A DNA stretch of 6,591 nucleotides from an uncultured Clostridia bacterium. Lineage in GTDB: Bacteria; Bacillota; Clostridia; Oscillospirales; Acutalibacteraceae. The position numbers and the translations under genes were made by a program. Shown here in pieces: positions 1 through 6,419 of the stretch (its first letter is position 1; each line of letters starts with the position of its first letter). The stretch is taken from the NCBI GenBank assembly GCA_947624755.1, contig CANQLQ010000116.1, positions 1 through 6,591 of the forward strand, written 5' to 3'. The notes under the pieces are model-generated. The model searched no databases. It saw nothing but the letters and a program-made list of their open reading frames with translations, and was not told the origin of the DNA.

Positions 1-798
1 ATTATAAATACAATCAAAGGCATTGAATGGACAACGTATTTCGGGCATATGCTCGTTCTTGGAGCTAAAGGTTTTGTTGACTGGCGTGACGCGGCTGTGG
101 ATAATATTGACGAAAAAATCGTTCAGGTAAAAGAAAACGGCGGTCTTGTCGGAGTGGCACACCCTTTTCAGCTTGGTTCTCCGATGTGTACCGGCGGACG
201 CTTTGAATTTAAAGTCCAAAAATGGGAAAACGTAAATTATATTGAAATCTGGCACGAAGGATTTTACGAGGGCAATTATGAAAACGATAAGGCCTCTGCC
301 TTTTGGAAATCACTTCTTGACAAAGGTTATCGCCTTGCCTGTACCTACGGGCGCGACTGGCACAGAATTGAAAAAACAAAAAATTACGGCTGTACTTATG
401 TCGATATCTGCGGTAAAATTAATTCGGAAAATGCCCTTGAAGCGATAAAAAAAGGTAGAACCGTTGTTTCAACCGGAGCAAAGTTCAGTTTTACGGCAAA
501 ACAAAACGGAAAAATTTTCTCTATCGGTGAATCGCTTTCAGAAGGCGAAGCACAACTTATATTCACCCTTGACCTAAACGCAAGGGAAAAATTCCATACA
601 GACAATACCTTTGAGTATGAAAAGATAAAGATTATCTCAAACGGCGGCGAATGTGTAAAGGAAATAGCTTTAACTGAAAATGAAGCTGTAATTTGTCTAA
701 AAAAGAATCGGTGGTATATTGCGGAACTTTGGGGTAAAATGAGCGGAAAGGCTCAGCCGCTTGCAATAACCTCACCGATTTATACTTGGGAGGTTTGA
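1..798 (+). CDS. PHP-fold metallohydrolase, CehA/McbA-like (5' truncated)
   Basis: The reading frame is open from the first base, so the real start lies left of the window; the ATG at position 49 is internal, because conserved sequence precedes it. The visible 265 residues start with a G-I-E-W-T-T...G-H stretch (fragment residues 7-16), then G-G-L-V-G-V-A-H-P (47-55), an I-E-I-W-H segment (81-85) and G-R-D-W-H (117-121). The Glu, His and Asp-x-His residues in these segments are the usual metal ligands of the PHP (polymerase and histidinol phosphatase) fold. Their order and spacing resemble CehA/McbA-family hydrolases, which cleave phosphoester or other ester-type bonds. Residues from about 140 form a beta-rich C-terminal part without motifs I recognise. 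No signal peptide can be judged because the N-terminus is missing. The stop is one base before the next gene's ATG, implying co-transcription with the phosphoesterase. The family call is fairly secure; the substrate is unknown. Confidence 0.85.
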   Translation: MINTIKGIEWTTYFGHMLVLGAKGFVDWRDAAVDNIDEKIVQVKENGGLVGVAHPFQLGSPMCTGGRFEFKVQKWENVNYIEIWHEGFYEGNYENDKASAFWKSLLDKGYRLACTYGRDWHRIEKTKNYGCTYVDICGKINSENALEAIKKGRTVVSTGAKFSFTAKQNGKIFSIGESLSEGEAQLIFTLDLNAREKFHTDNTFEYEKIKIISNGGECVKEIALTENEAVICLKKNRWYIAELWGKMSGKAQPLAITSPIYTWEV

Positions 799-799
799 C

Positions 800-2035
800 A
801 TGAAAACCGTTAAACGAATTTCTGTAATTATCTTTTGTTTCATAATTATATTATCTTTTTCAATGGTAAGCTTTGCAAAAGGAGAGGAAAGCGCAATGAC
901 TTTGAGATTTAATAAAGACGGCAAATTTAAAATTCTTGCCCTTGCAGACACGCAGGACACCGACACGCCCCAAAAAGAGACAATTGAAATTGTTGAAAAT
1001 ATGCTTGAAAAAACGCAGCCTGATCTTGTTGTCTTTCTTGGGGATAACATAGCGGGTTATTGGAAAGGCGTTGATAAAGAAAAAACCGAAAGAGCAATTG
1101 ACAAGGTCATAGCTCCGATTCAAAAGAAAAATGTACCCTTTGCAATTGTTTTCGGTAATCATGACCACGAAGGTCTGTGCGATGAAAACAACAAAATGAC
1201 CGAAGAAGAAGCAAAGGCCTTTCAGCTTTCAATTTATCAAAAATATCCCGGCTGTCTTGCCGTTTCGGGTGAGGATATGACAGGTTACTGCAACTATAAC
1301 CTTACAATCAAATCGTCGAAAAGCGATAAAGATGTATTTAATCTTTGGTTTATGGATTCAAATCCTTATGCCGAAGAAGGCGGTTACGGCTATGTTCAGC
1401 CCGATCAGACCGAATGGTACATAAAAAAATCAAACGAACTTAAAAAAGAAAACAACGAAAAACCTCTGCCATCGCTTCTTTTTCAGCATATACCTGTTCC
1501 CGAGGTTTATGAGCTTACATATGAGCTTGACAATTGGAAACCGGGAGCAGTAAAAGGGCAGACTGCTTTGCAAAAAAAGTATTATATGACCAACGAAAAA
1601 GTGATACAGGGCGGTATGCTTGAAGGCCCTTGCAGCGCCGGAGTTATGCACGAACAGTTTAAAACATGGAAGCAGCAAGGCGATATTATCGGCGCTTTCT
1701 TCGGCCACGATCACCCGAATGATTATCTCGGTGAAATTGACGGTATAAAGCTTTGTGCGGTTCCTGCGGCAGGTTATTACAGTTACGGTCAGAATCACGG
1801 TGCAAGAACAATTATTCTTGATGAAAGCGACCTTTCTGATTTTAAGACCGAGCTTTTCCACAGCGATGAAATTCTTGGTTACAAGGTCAAACCTACATAT
1901 AAGGCAAACCACGGTTATTATGAATACAAAAACAAATTTATTCCTGCCGCGTCAGGGGCGGCGGCAGGTGCGGTTATATTAGCTTGCTTTGCGGCAGCAG
2001 TTACAAAGATAGTTAAAAAAAGAAAGAATAGATAA
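800..2035 (+). CDS. Exported, membrane-anchored calcineurin-like metallophosphoesterase (Dcr2/PAP-like)
   Basis: A 411-residue protein. Residues 1-26 are a signal peptide: basic start, hydrophobic core from about 8 to 22, likely cut after S-F-A. Metallophosphoesterase motifs occur in order: D50-T-Q52, G81-D82-N83, G119-N120-H121-D122, H230 in F-Q-H-I-P, and G302-H303-D304-H305. Together they build the two-metal site that hydrolyses phosphomono- or diesters. Layout resembles the Dcr2/purple-acid-phosphatase-28 type. The first motif carries Gln where most relatives have His. After the catalytic domain, an Ala-rich hydrophobic helix (about 383-402) is followed by a K/R-rich end (K-K-R-K-N-R). 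The enzyme is therefore predicted to sit outside the cell, anchored by a C-terminal membrane segment. The start is supported by GGGAGG at 788-793, six bases before the ATG, inside the end of the preceding PHP gene, which suggests an operon. The substrate cannot be read from sequence. Confidence 0.9.
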   Translation: MKTVKRISVIIFCFIIILSFSMVSFAKGEESAMTLRFNKDGKFKILALADTQDTDTPQKETIEIVENMLEKTQPDLVVFLGDNIAGYWKGVDKEKTERAIDKVIAPIQKKNVPFAIVFGNHDHEGLCDENNKMTEEEAKAFQLSIYQKYPGCLAVSGEDMTGYCNYNLTIKSSKSDKDVFNLWFMDSNPYAEEGGYGYVQPDQTEWYIKKSNELKKENNEKPLPSLLFQHIPVPEVYELTYELDNWKPGAVKGQTALQKKYYMTNEKVIQGGMLEGPCSAGVMHEQFKTWKQQGDIIGAFFGHDHPNDYLGEIDGIKLCAVPAAGYYSYGQNHGARTIILDESDLSDFKTELFHSDEILGYKVKPTYKANHGYYEYKNKFIPAASGAAAGAVILACFAAAVTKIVKKRKNR

Positions 2036-2060
2036 ACCGTTTCCAAGAAAAGAGTAATAA

Positions 2061-2097
2061 AAAATCTGAAGAGAACATTTTGTCCGCTTCAGATTTT
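2061..2097. terminator. Bidirectional intrinsic terminator between convergent genes
   Basis: A perfect 11-base inverted repeat, AAAATCTGAAG (2061-2071) and CTTCAGATTTT (2087-2097), encloses a 15-base loop. On the plus strand it runs into a T-rich tract (about 2093-2111, broken by single A, G and C bases). On the minus strand the matching A-rich run at 2056-2064 gives a T-tract. It lies 26 bases after the stop of the plus-strand phosphoesterase and 52 bases beyond the stop of the minus-strand one, so it can serve both genes. Confidence 0.85.
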
Positions 2098-2121
2098 ATT
2101 TTTTGCTTTTTAAAACATAAG

Positions 2122-2146
2122 CTTTCCTAAGACCGTTTTAGCAAAG
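2122..2146 (-). terminator. Weak stem-loop just after the minus-strand phosphoesterase stop
   Basis: CTTTCCTAA (2122-2130) can pair with TTAGCAAAG (2138-2146): eight base pairs with one internal mismatch and a seven-base loop. It sits directly after the minus-strand stop codon. The run of T after it is poor in the minus direction, so it may only be a 3'-end stabilising or accessory hairpin ahead of the stronger terminator at 2061-2097. It may also be chance in AT-rich DNA. Confidence 0.3.
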
Positions 2147-2148
2147 TT

Positions 2149-3102
2149 TTATAGATCAACTATAATATTATCGAATCCTTCAAGCCATCTGTTTTCACCG
2201 AAACATCTGAAACGAAGAACTATCTGATTTTCATAAACTTCCATACAGCAGCCTGTACCGAATGAGTTATCGGATTCAGCGCCGAAATAGCTTTCGGTTG
2301 AACCGGCGCAGGGAAGATTAACGTATGTGCAGTCGCCGAAGGTCATTACGCTGTCACTATCGAGAGGCATATGAGAATGACCCGAGAAATAGACAACCTT
2401 TGTTCCGGCATTTTCAAGCGTATCGGCAAGAGACTTGTTGTTGCTTACAAGGTTGAAGTCCCAATAGGAACGAATGCCGTTTTTACCTTCAACAAGGTTG
2501 TGGTTGATAACAAAAGCCGGCATATTTTTGTCGGCGGCCTGCTTGAGCTGAGCCTTGAGCCATTCAATTTGATTGTCTGAAATAACCGAAACGGTATTTT
2601 CGGCATTTTCTTCAGAGCCGAGAACTATAAATTTATAGCCTTTGACTTCCGTGCTGTAATAAACCTTGTCAATTGAAGCCTTTTCATAACCGTTGTAACT
2701 GTTAATGCAGCGTTTTGAAAGCTTTTTGTATGTATCGTTGTCTGATGTGTTTCCGAAATCGTGGTTTCCGAAAGCAACAAGAACCTTGCTGTCGCCGGCG
2801 AAGCGGTTGACAAAACCGTAAAAATCGAACCATTCAACACCCTGACCGTTCATTGTGTTGTCACCTGCAAAAGCAAGGACATCGGGAGTCCTGTCGGCGG
2901 CATAAACTGCGTTTAGGGTATTGCCGATCCAACCCCAACGCTCTGTGTTGTTGCCTTCCATATGCATGTCGGAAAGCAGAACGGCGGAAAGCTTAATGTT
3001 TTCGCTGTCAACAGGTTCATATTTCACGGTAGGATTTGCCGTAAGCGAAACAAAAAGGAATAATGAAATAAAAATGCTGAAAACTCTTCTGAAAATATAC
3101 AT
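2149..3102 (-). CDS. Secreted calcineurin-like metallophosphoesterase
   Basis: A 317-residue protein with a hydrophobic N-terminal signal (residues 4-22, likely cut near L-T-A). It carries the full canonical set of metallophosphoesterase motifs: D45-M-H47, G80-D81-N82, G112-N113-H114-D115, H201 in I-N-H-N, and G241-H242-S243-H244. These bind two metal ions and hydrolyse phosphoester bonds. Unlike the neighbouring phosphoesterase it has no C-terminal membrane helix, so it is either released or held by an uncleaved signal. There is no lipobox Cys. The catalytic domain fills nearly the whole mature protein; the C-terminal part is beta-rich with several Cys (258, 265, 285, 286, 300). The start is fixed by a full GAGGTGAT Shine-Dalgarno on the minus strand (3113-3106), three bases before the ATG. 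It faces the plus-strand phosphoesterase tail to tail. The two share fold and export but differ in length and motif detail, so recent tandem duplication is unlikely. Substrate unknown. Confidence 0.9.
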   Translation of the reverse strand: MYIFRRVFSIFISLFLFVSLTANPTVKYEPVDSENIKLSAVLLSDMHMEGNNTERWGWIGNTLNAVYAADRTPDVLAFAGDNTMNGQGVEWFDFYGFVNRFAGDSKVLVAFGNHDFGNTSDNDTYKKLSKRCINSYNGYEKASIDKVYYSTEVKGYKFIVLGSEENAENTVSVISDNQIEWLKAQLKQAADKNMPAFVINHNLVEGKNGIRSYWDFNLVSNNKSLADTLENAGTKVVYFSGHSHMPLDSDSVMTFGDCTYVNLPCAGSTESYFGAESDNSFGTGCCMEVYENQIVLRFRCFGENRWLEGFDNIIVDL

Positions 3103-3105
3103 ATA

Positions 3106-3113
3106 ATCACCTC
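3106..3113 (-). promoter_or_regulatory. Full-length Shine-Dalgarno of the minus-strand phosphoesterase
   Basis: The minus strand reads GAGGTGAT, fully complementary to the conserved anti-Shine-Dalgarno end of 16S rRNA (AUCACCUC). It lies three bases before the ATG (AGGTG core five bases before) and decides the start at 3102. It is unusual because the predicted transcription start coincides with its first base. Confidence 0.85.
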
Positions 3114-3119
3114 AACTAA

Positions 3120-3148
3120 AGTTTAGCATACTAAATAAAATTTGTCAA
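3120..3148 (-). promoter_or_regulatory. Sigma-A-type promoter for the minus-strand phosphoesterase
   Basis: Read on the minus strand there is a perfect -35 TTGACA (3148-3143), a 17-base spacer, and a -10 TAAACT (3125-3120, 4 of 6 consensus) directly preceded by TGC, an extended -10 element. By normal spacing the transcript would begin near 3113, at the first base of the Shine-Dalgarno, leaving a leader of only about 11 bases. No better minus-strand promoter was found upstream. Confidence 0.65.
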
Positions 3149-3270
3149 ATAATATTGTAAAAATTATGTAATATATATAATTTTAGAAATTTAAAGAACT
3201 GTTTTAATCTTTTTCGAGCAAACTTATGCCTTATTTATTGCTTAAATTGGAACTTTTTTTCGATTTAAGG

Positions 3271-3299
3271 TTGATTTAATAAAAAAATTTTATTATAAT
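3271..3299 (+). promoter_or_regulatory. Sigma-A-type promoter for the PBP-ruvX operon
   Basis: TTGATT at 3271-3276 (4 of 6 against TTGACA), a 17-base spacer made of A and T runs, and a perfect TATAAT at 3294-3299. Transcription would start near 3306, giving a leader of about 100 bases before the PBP start at 3407. No other plus-strand promoter of similar quality is visible in the gap, and none is visible between PBP and ruvX. Confidence 0.75.
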
Positions 3300-3406
3300 C
3301 ATATCTGAATAAATATATTGAAATAGTTGTTCAAAAAAAGATAATAATAATTTAATTACATACCAAAACGTTTAAAACAAAATAGTAATCGGAGGAATGC
3401 TCAATT

Positions 3407-5782
3407 ATGGAAGGCAACCCGCAAAATAAATCAAGACCTGTGTCAAAGACAAGAACCAAATCAAAGACCCCGATCCATAAAAAAAGGCGCAAGAAAAGAA
3501 GCCGTGTTGCTTATGGAATTTTTATCGCTGTTTTTTGCCTTTTTGTTTCGGCTATGCTTACGGTTATCGTTGTCGGCTCTTCGGTTTTGGCTTATGTCGA
3601 CGATTATGTTGAAGGTAAGAAGATTATTGACCTTGAGAATTACACAAGCTCGCAAAGTCAGACGTCAATTATGTATGCATACGACGAAAACAATAAGGCA
3701 AAAGAGCTTACGAGACTTCACGGCGAAGAGAACAGAATATGGGTCGATTATGACCAAATGCCGGACAACCTTATCAATGCCTTTGTAAGCCTTGAGGATA
3801 AACGGTTTTGGTCACATCCCGGTGTTGACTGGACACGTACAATAGCTGTTCTTGTGAACCCGGAATATGAGGGTCAGGGCGCTTCGACCATCACTCAGCA
3901 GCTTGTAAAAAATCTGACTGACCAAAAGGACGTTACCTACGTTAGAAAATTCAACGAAATTCTTCGCGCTCTCAATCTTGAAAGATATTACTCAAAAAAA
4001 GAAATTCTTGAAGCTTATCTTAATACTGTTTCTCTCGGAGCAGGCGCATACGGAGTTGAAACTGCGGCGGAAATCTACTTCGGAAAGTCTGTAGAAAAAC
4101 TCTCTCTTATCGAATGTGCAACTCTTGCCGGTATCACAAAAGCCCCATACACTCTAAATCCCTATTATGACTATAATGCCTGCAAGGAAAGACGCGATAC
4201 CTGCCTTTGGTATATGATGGATAACAAAAAAATTACCGAAAGCCAGTACAAAAAATCAATCAAGAAGAAGATTACCCTTGCAGAAAAGAAGTCAAGCAGC
4301 CAAAGCAATCAGACCGACGATACTGACATTCTTTCATGGTATGAAGAATATGTTATCGACCAGGTTATTGCCGATCTTCAAAGTGAATACGGCTATGAAT
4401 ACAATGAAGCATGGCGTATGGTTTATTACGGCGGTCTTAGCATTTATTCTGCCGTTGATACCGAAATTCAAGATTGGGTCGAAAAAGTATATAAAGACCG
4501 TTTGGGCTTCCCATATTCAAGAACCGATAAAAACGGAAATCTTCCTCAAAGCTCAATTACAATAATGGATTATCAGGGAAGGATCGTTGCAATAGCCGGA
4601 GGTACAGGAAAAAAGACGACCAACAGAGGCTACAACAGAGCGACCGACACAAGAGCCAAAAGGCAGCCAGGTTCTTCAATAAAACCGCTTTCAGTTTATT
4701 CTCCCGCAATTGACCAGGGTCTTATTACTCCGTCGTCAACCATTCTTGAAAAGGCCATTACTTTAAACGGCAGTCTGTGGCCTCGTAACTTTAACGGGGA
4801 CCACGGTTCGGGAAGATATATTACAGTCCAGGAAGCTCTTGTTCGTTCGCTTAATACTGTTCCTGTTCGTATTTTAAAAGAAATGCTCGGAGTTAAGACT
4901 TCTTACCAATACTGCAACGAAAAATTCCACCTCAACCTTTCCGAAAGAGATATGGATCTCAGCCCTCTCGCCGTTGGCGGTACCAATACCGGTGTAACAT
5001 CGCTTGAAATGGCGGCGGCTTTCGCGACCTTTGGAAACGGCGGTAATTATTACAAGCCTTACAGCTATTACAAAGTTCTTGACAGAAACGGCGAAGTTAT
5101 TCTTGACAACAGAAAGAACGAACCCGAAAGGGCTATTGAAAATGCAACTGCAAACGCTACTCTCGGAATGATGCTCAAAGCTGTTTCGCAGTCAAACGGT
5201 ACCGGTTACGGTTCAGCGATAAGCGGATTCCAGACCTTTGCAAAAACAGGTACTACATCAGATAACTGCGATAAATGGTACTGCGGCGGAACACCGTATT
5301 ATGTTACCGCTATTTGGTACGGATTCGACTATCATGCCGACCTTTATACCGGCTCATCCAACCCGGCAAAAAACATTTTCAGATATGTTTTCAGTGAGAT
5401 TCATAAAAACCTTAAATCAAAAACTTTCGCTGATTTAGCGCGTGAAGTCGGAGCAGATCCAAATGCAGTTTTAAAAGCCATCAAAGATTCAAACGCAGTA
5501 CACTCGGCATCTCAAACAACAACCGCAAAAACGGCAGAAACAACTACACACCGTACCACCGAAAAGACTACGGCATCTGAAACAACGAAGCGGAAAACGA
5601 ATGACGAGGATAAGACGACTACCACCTCCGCGCCGAAAACGACAGAACCGTCTACAGAAAGGCATACAACTACTGAGCCGCCGACAACCGCAGCTCCGCC
5701 TTCAACAACTCAAAAGCCAACCGATGCACCTGATACATCAAAGCCTGCAACCGAGCCTTCTTCTTCGCAAGATACAGCATAA
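3407..5782 (+). CDS. Bifunctional class A penicillin-binding protein (PBP1A family)
   Basis: A 791-residue peptidoglycan synthase that polymerises lipid II glycan chains and crosslinks their peptides on the outer face of the membrane. Residues 1-34 are a cytoplasmic, strongly basic tail; about 36-64 is the single membrane helix. The GT51 glycosyltransferase follows: E130-D131-K-R-F134...H137 (catalytic Glu130), G-A-S-T-I-T-Q-Q-L (158-166), R180-K-x-x-E184 (probable second Glu) and I-L-E-A-Y-L-N (200-206). The transpeptidase has S423-S-I-K426 (acyl-enzyme Ser423), S481-L-N483 and K613-T-G-T616. All expected active-site residues are present. From about residue 701 an extra tail runs to the end: 32 of 91 residues are Thr, with many Pro and Ser. 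It is low-complexity and presumably lies outside the cell in the wall. The start has GGAGG at 3391-3395, a longish 11-base spacing, and an in-frame stop at 3386 excludes extension. ruvX follows after 15 bases. Confidence 0.95.
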   Translation: MEGNPQNKSRPVSKTRTKSKTPIHKKRRKKRSRVAYGIFIAVFCLFVSAMLTVIVVGSSVLAYVDDYVEGKKIIDLENYTSSQSQTSIMYAYDENNKAKELTRLHGEENRIWVDYDQMPDNLINAFVSLEDKRFWSHPGVDWTRTIAVLVNPEYEGQGASTITQQLVKNLTDQKDVTYVRKFNEILRALNLERYYSKKEILEAYLNTVSLGAGAYGVETAAEIYFGKSVEKLSLIECATLAGITKAPYTLNPYYDYNACKERRDTCLWYMMDNKKITESQYKKSIKKKITLAEKKSSSQSNQTDDTDILSWYEEYVIDQVIADLQSEYGYEYNEAWRMVYYGGLSIYSAVDTEIQDWVEKVYKDRLGFPYSRTDKNGNLPQSSITIMDYQGRIVAIAGGTGKKTTNRGYNRATDTRAKRQPGSSIKPLSVYSPAIDQGLITPSSTILEKAITLNGSLWPRNFNGDHGSGRYITVQEALVRSLNTVPVRILKEMLGVKTSYQYCNEKFHLNLSERDMDLSPLAVGGTNTGVTSLEMAAAFATFGNGGNYYKPYSYYKVLDRNGEVILDNRKNEPERAIENATANATLGMMLKAVSQSNGTGYGSAISGFQTFAKTGTTSDNCDKWYCGGTPYYVTAIWYGFDYHADLYTGSSNPAKNIFRYVFSEIHKNLKSKTFADLAREVGADPNAVLKAIKDSNAVHSASQTTTAKTAETTTHRTTEKTTASETTKRKTNDEDKTTTTSAPKTTEPSTERHTTTEPPTTAAPPSTTQKPTDAPDTSKPATEPSSSQDTA
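5510..5779 (+). other. Thr/Pro/Ser-rich low-complexity tail of the PBP
   Basis: Region within the PBP gene, about residues 702-791. It consists of irregular T-T-E, T-T-K, T-T-T and P-P-T blocks. All four Thr codons (aca, acc, acg, act) are mixed, and there is no exact nucleotide repeat unit, which argues for selection on amino acid composition rather than recent slippage. It resembles wall-spanning or linker segments of surface proteins. Function is inferred only. Confidence 0.8.
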
Positions 5783-5797
5783 AACGAGGGCAAAATA

Positions 5798-6208
5798 ATG
5801 GTGATTTTATCTGTCGATTACGGTGACAGCCGCACAGGGCTTGCGGTTTGTGACAAAACGGAATTTTTGGCTTCACCTGTCGGAGTTATATTTGAAAAAT
5901 ATGAACCAAAGGTAATTTCGGCTGTTTGCGATAAAATCAAAGAATATAAAGCCGAAATGGTTGTAGTCGGATTACCCAGAAATATGGACGGTTCGTATGG
6001 TGAAAGAGCGCAAAAGTGCAGTGATTTTGCAAAAGAGCTTGAAAAAGCAAGCTTAGTAAGAACGGTTATGTGGGACGAACGCCTCACGACTGTAAGCGCC
6101 CACCGGGTTCTCAACGATGTTAATGTCCGCGGCAAAAAGCGCAAAAATATTATTGATGCTGTTTCTGCTGTTATGATTCTTGAAGATTTTCTCGCTTCGC
6201 GTAAGTAG
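5798..6208 (+). CDS. ruvX: Putative Holliday junction resolvase RuvX / YqgF, pre-16S rRNA nuclease
   Basis: A 136-residue cytoplasmic protein, close to the usual length of about 140. Motifs of the YqgF family (RNase H-like fold) appear in order: D7-Y-G-D-S-R12-T-G-L-A, V57-G-L-P-R-N-M-D-G65, D93-E94-R95-L-T-T98, and I-I-D120-A near the C-terminus. Asp7, Glu94 and Asp120 are the likely metal-binding catalytic acids. Family members have been proposed as Holliday junction resolvases, and the E. coli protein is linked to maturation of the 16S rRNA 5' end. The start has GAGGG (5786-5790) seven bases upstream. The gap to the PBP stop is 15 bases without a terminator, so it is probably translated from the PBP transcript. 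In many Firmicutes ruvX lies beside alaS and ireB; that neighbourhood is not seen on the left side here. Confidence 0.95.
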   Translation: MVILSVDYGDSRTGLAVCDKTEFLASPVGVIFEKYEPKVISAVCDKIKEYKAEMVVVGLPRNMDGSYGERAQKCSDFAKELEKASLVRTVMWDERLTTVSAHRVLNDVNVRGKKRKNIIDAVSAVMILEDFLASRK

Positions 6209-6232
6209 AGTTTGCTTGTTTTGTGTTTTTGC

Positions 6233-6246
6233 ATAAATTAATTTAT
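6233..6246. repeat. 14-base perfect AT palindrome after ruvX
   Basis: ATAAATTAATTTAT equals its own reverse complement. It starts 25 bases after the ruvX stop. It contains only A and T, so it is too weak for a terminator hairpin and could be chance in this AT-rich stretch. Confidence 0.4.
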
Positions 6247-6255
6247 ATTGCCGAT

Positions 6256-6366
6256 TTAAGTGACGGTTAATTATTAAAACTTTAAGGAAGCTCTGATTAA
6301 GTCACGCTTAAGGCATAAGAAATCACTGATTAATACAGGCTGACCCTGCTTGACGGTAAATTATTA
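6256..6366 (+). repeat. Degenerate direct repeats
   Basis: TTAAGTGACGGTTAA (6256-6270) recurs as TTAAGTCACGCTTAA (6297-6311) with two changes. TGACGGTTAATTATTA (6261-6276) recurs exactly 90 bases later as TGACGGTAAATTATTA (6351-6366) with one change. CTGATTAA also occurs twice (6293-6300 and 6326-6333). This is more internal similarity than the surrounding gaps show, suggesting a decayed repeat element. Confidence 0.5.
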
Positions 6367-6395
6367 TGTAATACTTTGTCAAAATACTCAGGGTT
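6342..6395. repeat. Imperfect nested inverted repeat
   Basis: ACCCTG (6343-6348) pairs with CAGGGT (6389-6394). Inside it TTGAC (6350-6354) pairs with GTCAA (6378-6382), and further in GTA/TAC and TTA/TAA. The stem has unequal internal loops, so it is a weak structural candidate only. Confidence 0.35.
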
Positions 6396-6419
6396 GTAGT
6401 AATTTAAATTTTTCATAAA

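Larger units (their letters stand above)
3103..3406. other. AT-rich divergent intergenic region
   Basis: This 304-base gap separates the minus-strand phosphoesterase from the PBP gene. It is very AT-rich, has no coding potential, and holds one promoter facing each way. Between them (about 3150-3270) I see only A/T runs. The predicted PBP leader (about 3306-3406) has a weak TTGAA/TTCAA hairpin (3318-3334) and an AAACGTTT palindrome (3366-3373). I recognise no riboswitch or regulator site. Confidence 0.6.

Noticed and set aside
49..51. ATG at 49 as the true start of the PHP hydrolase
   Set aside because: The frame is open to base 1 and the conserved G-I-E-W-T-T...G-H stretch precedes this codon, so the gene is truncated by the window.
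1430..1912. Open frame of 160 codons on the minus strand inside the plus-strand phosphoesterase
   Set aside because: Antisense to conserved metallophosphoesterase motifs; the protein is Cys/Phe/Ile-rich without domain features, as expected for a shadow frame.
3306..3406. Possible riboswitch in the PBP leader
   Set aside because: About 100 bases, nearly all A and T, with only a five-pair hairpin and no recognised conserved core or terminator.
3397..3429. Upstream ATG giving a 10-residue frame overlapping the PBP start, possible leader peptide
   Set aside because: The GGAGG site ends one base before this ATG, too close for initiation, whereas the PBP ATG at 3407 begins a protein with clear domains.
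5818..6234. Open frame of 138 codons on the minus strand opposite ruvX
   Set aside because: It lies almost wholly antisense to a clear RuvX with all family motifs, has no recognisable domain and no clear ribosome site. It is a shadow frame.
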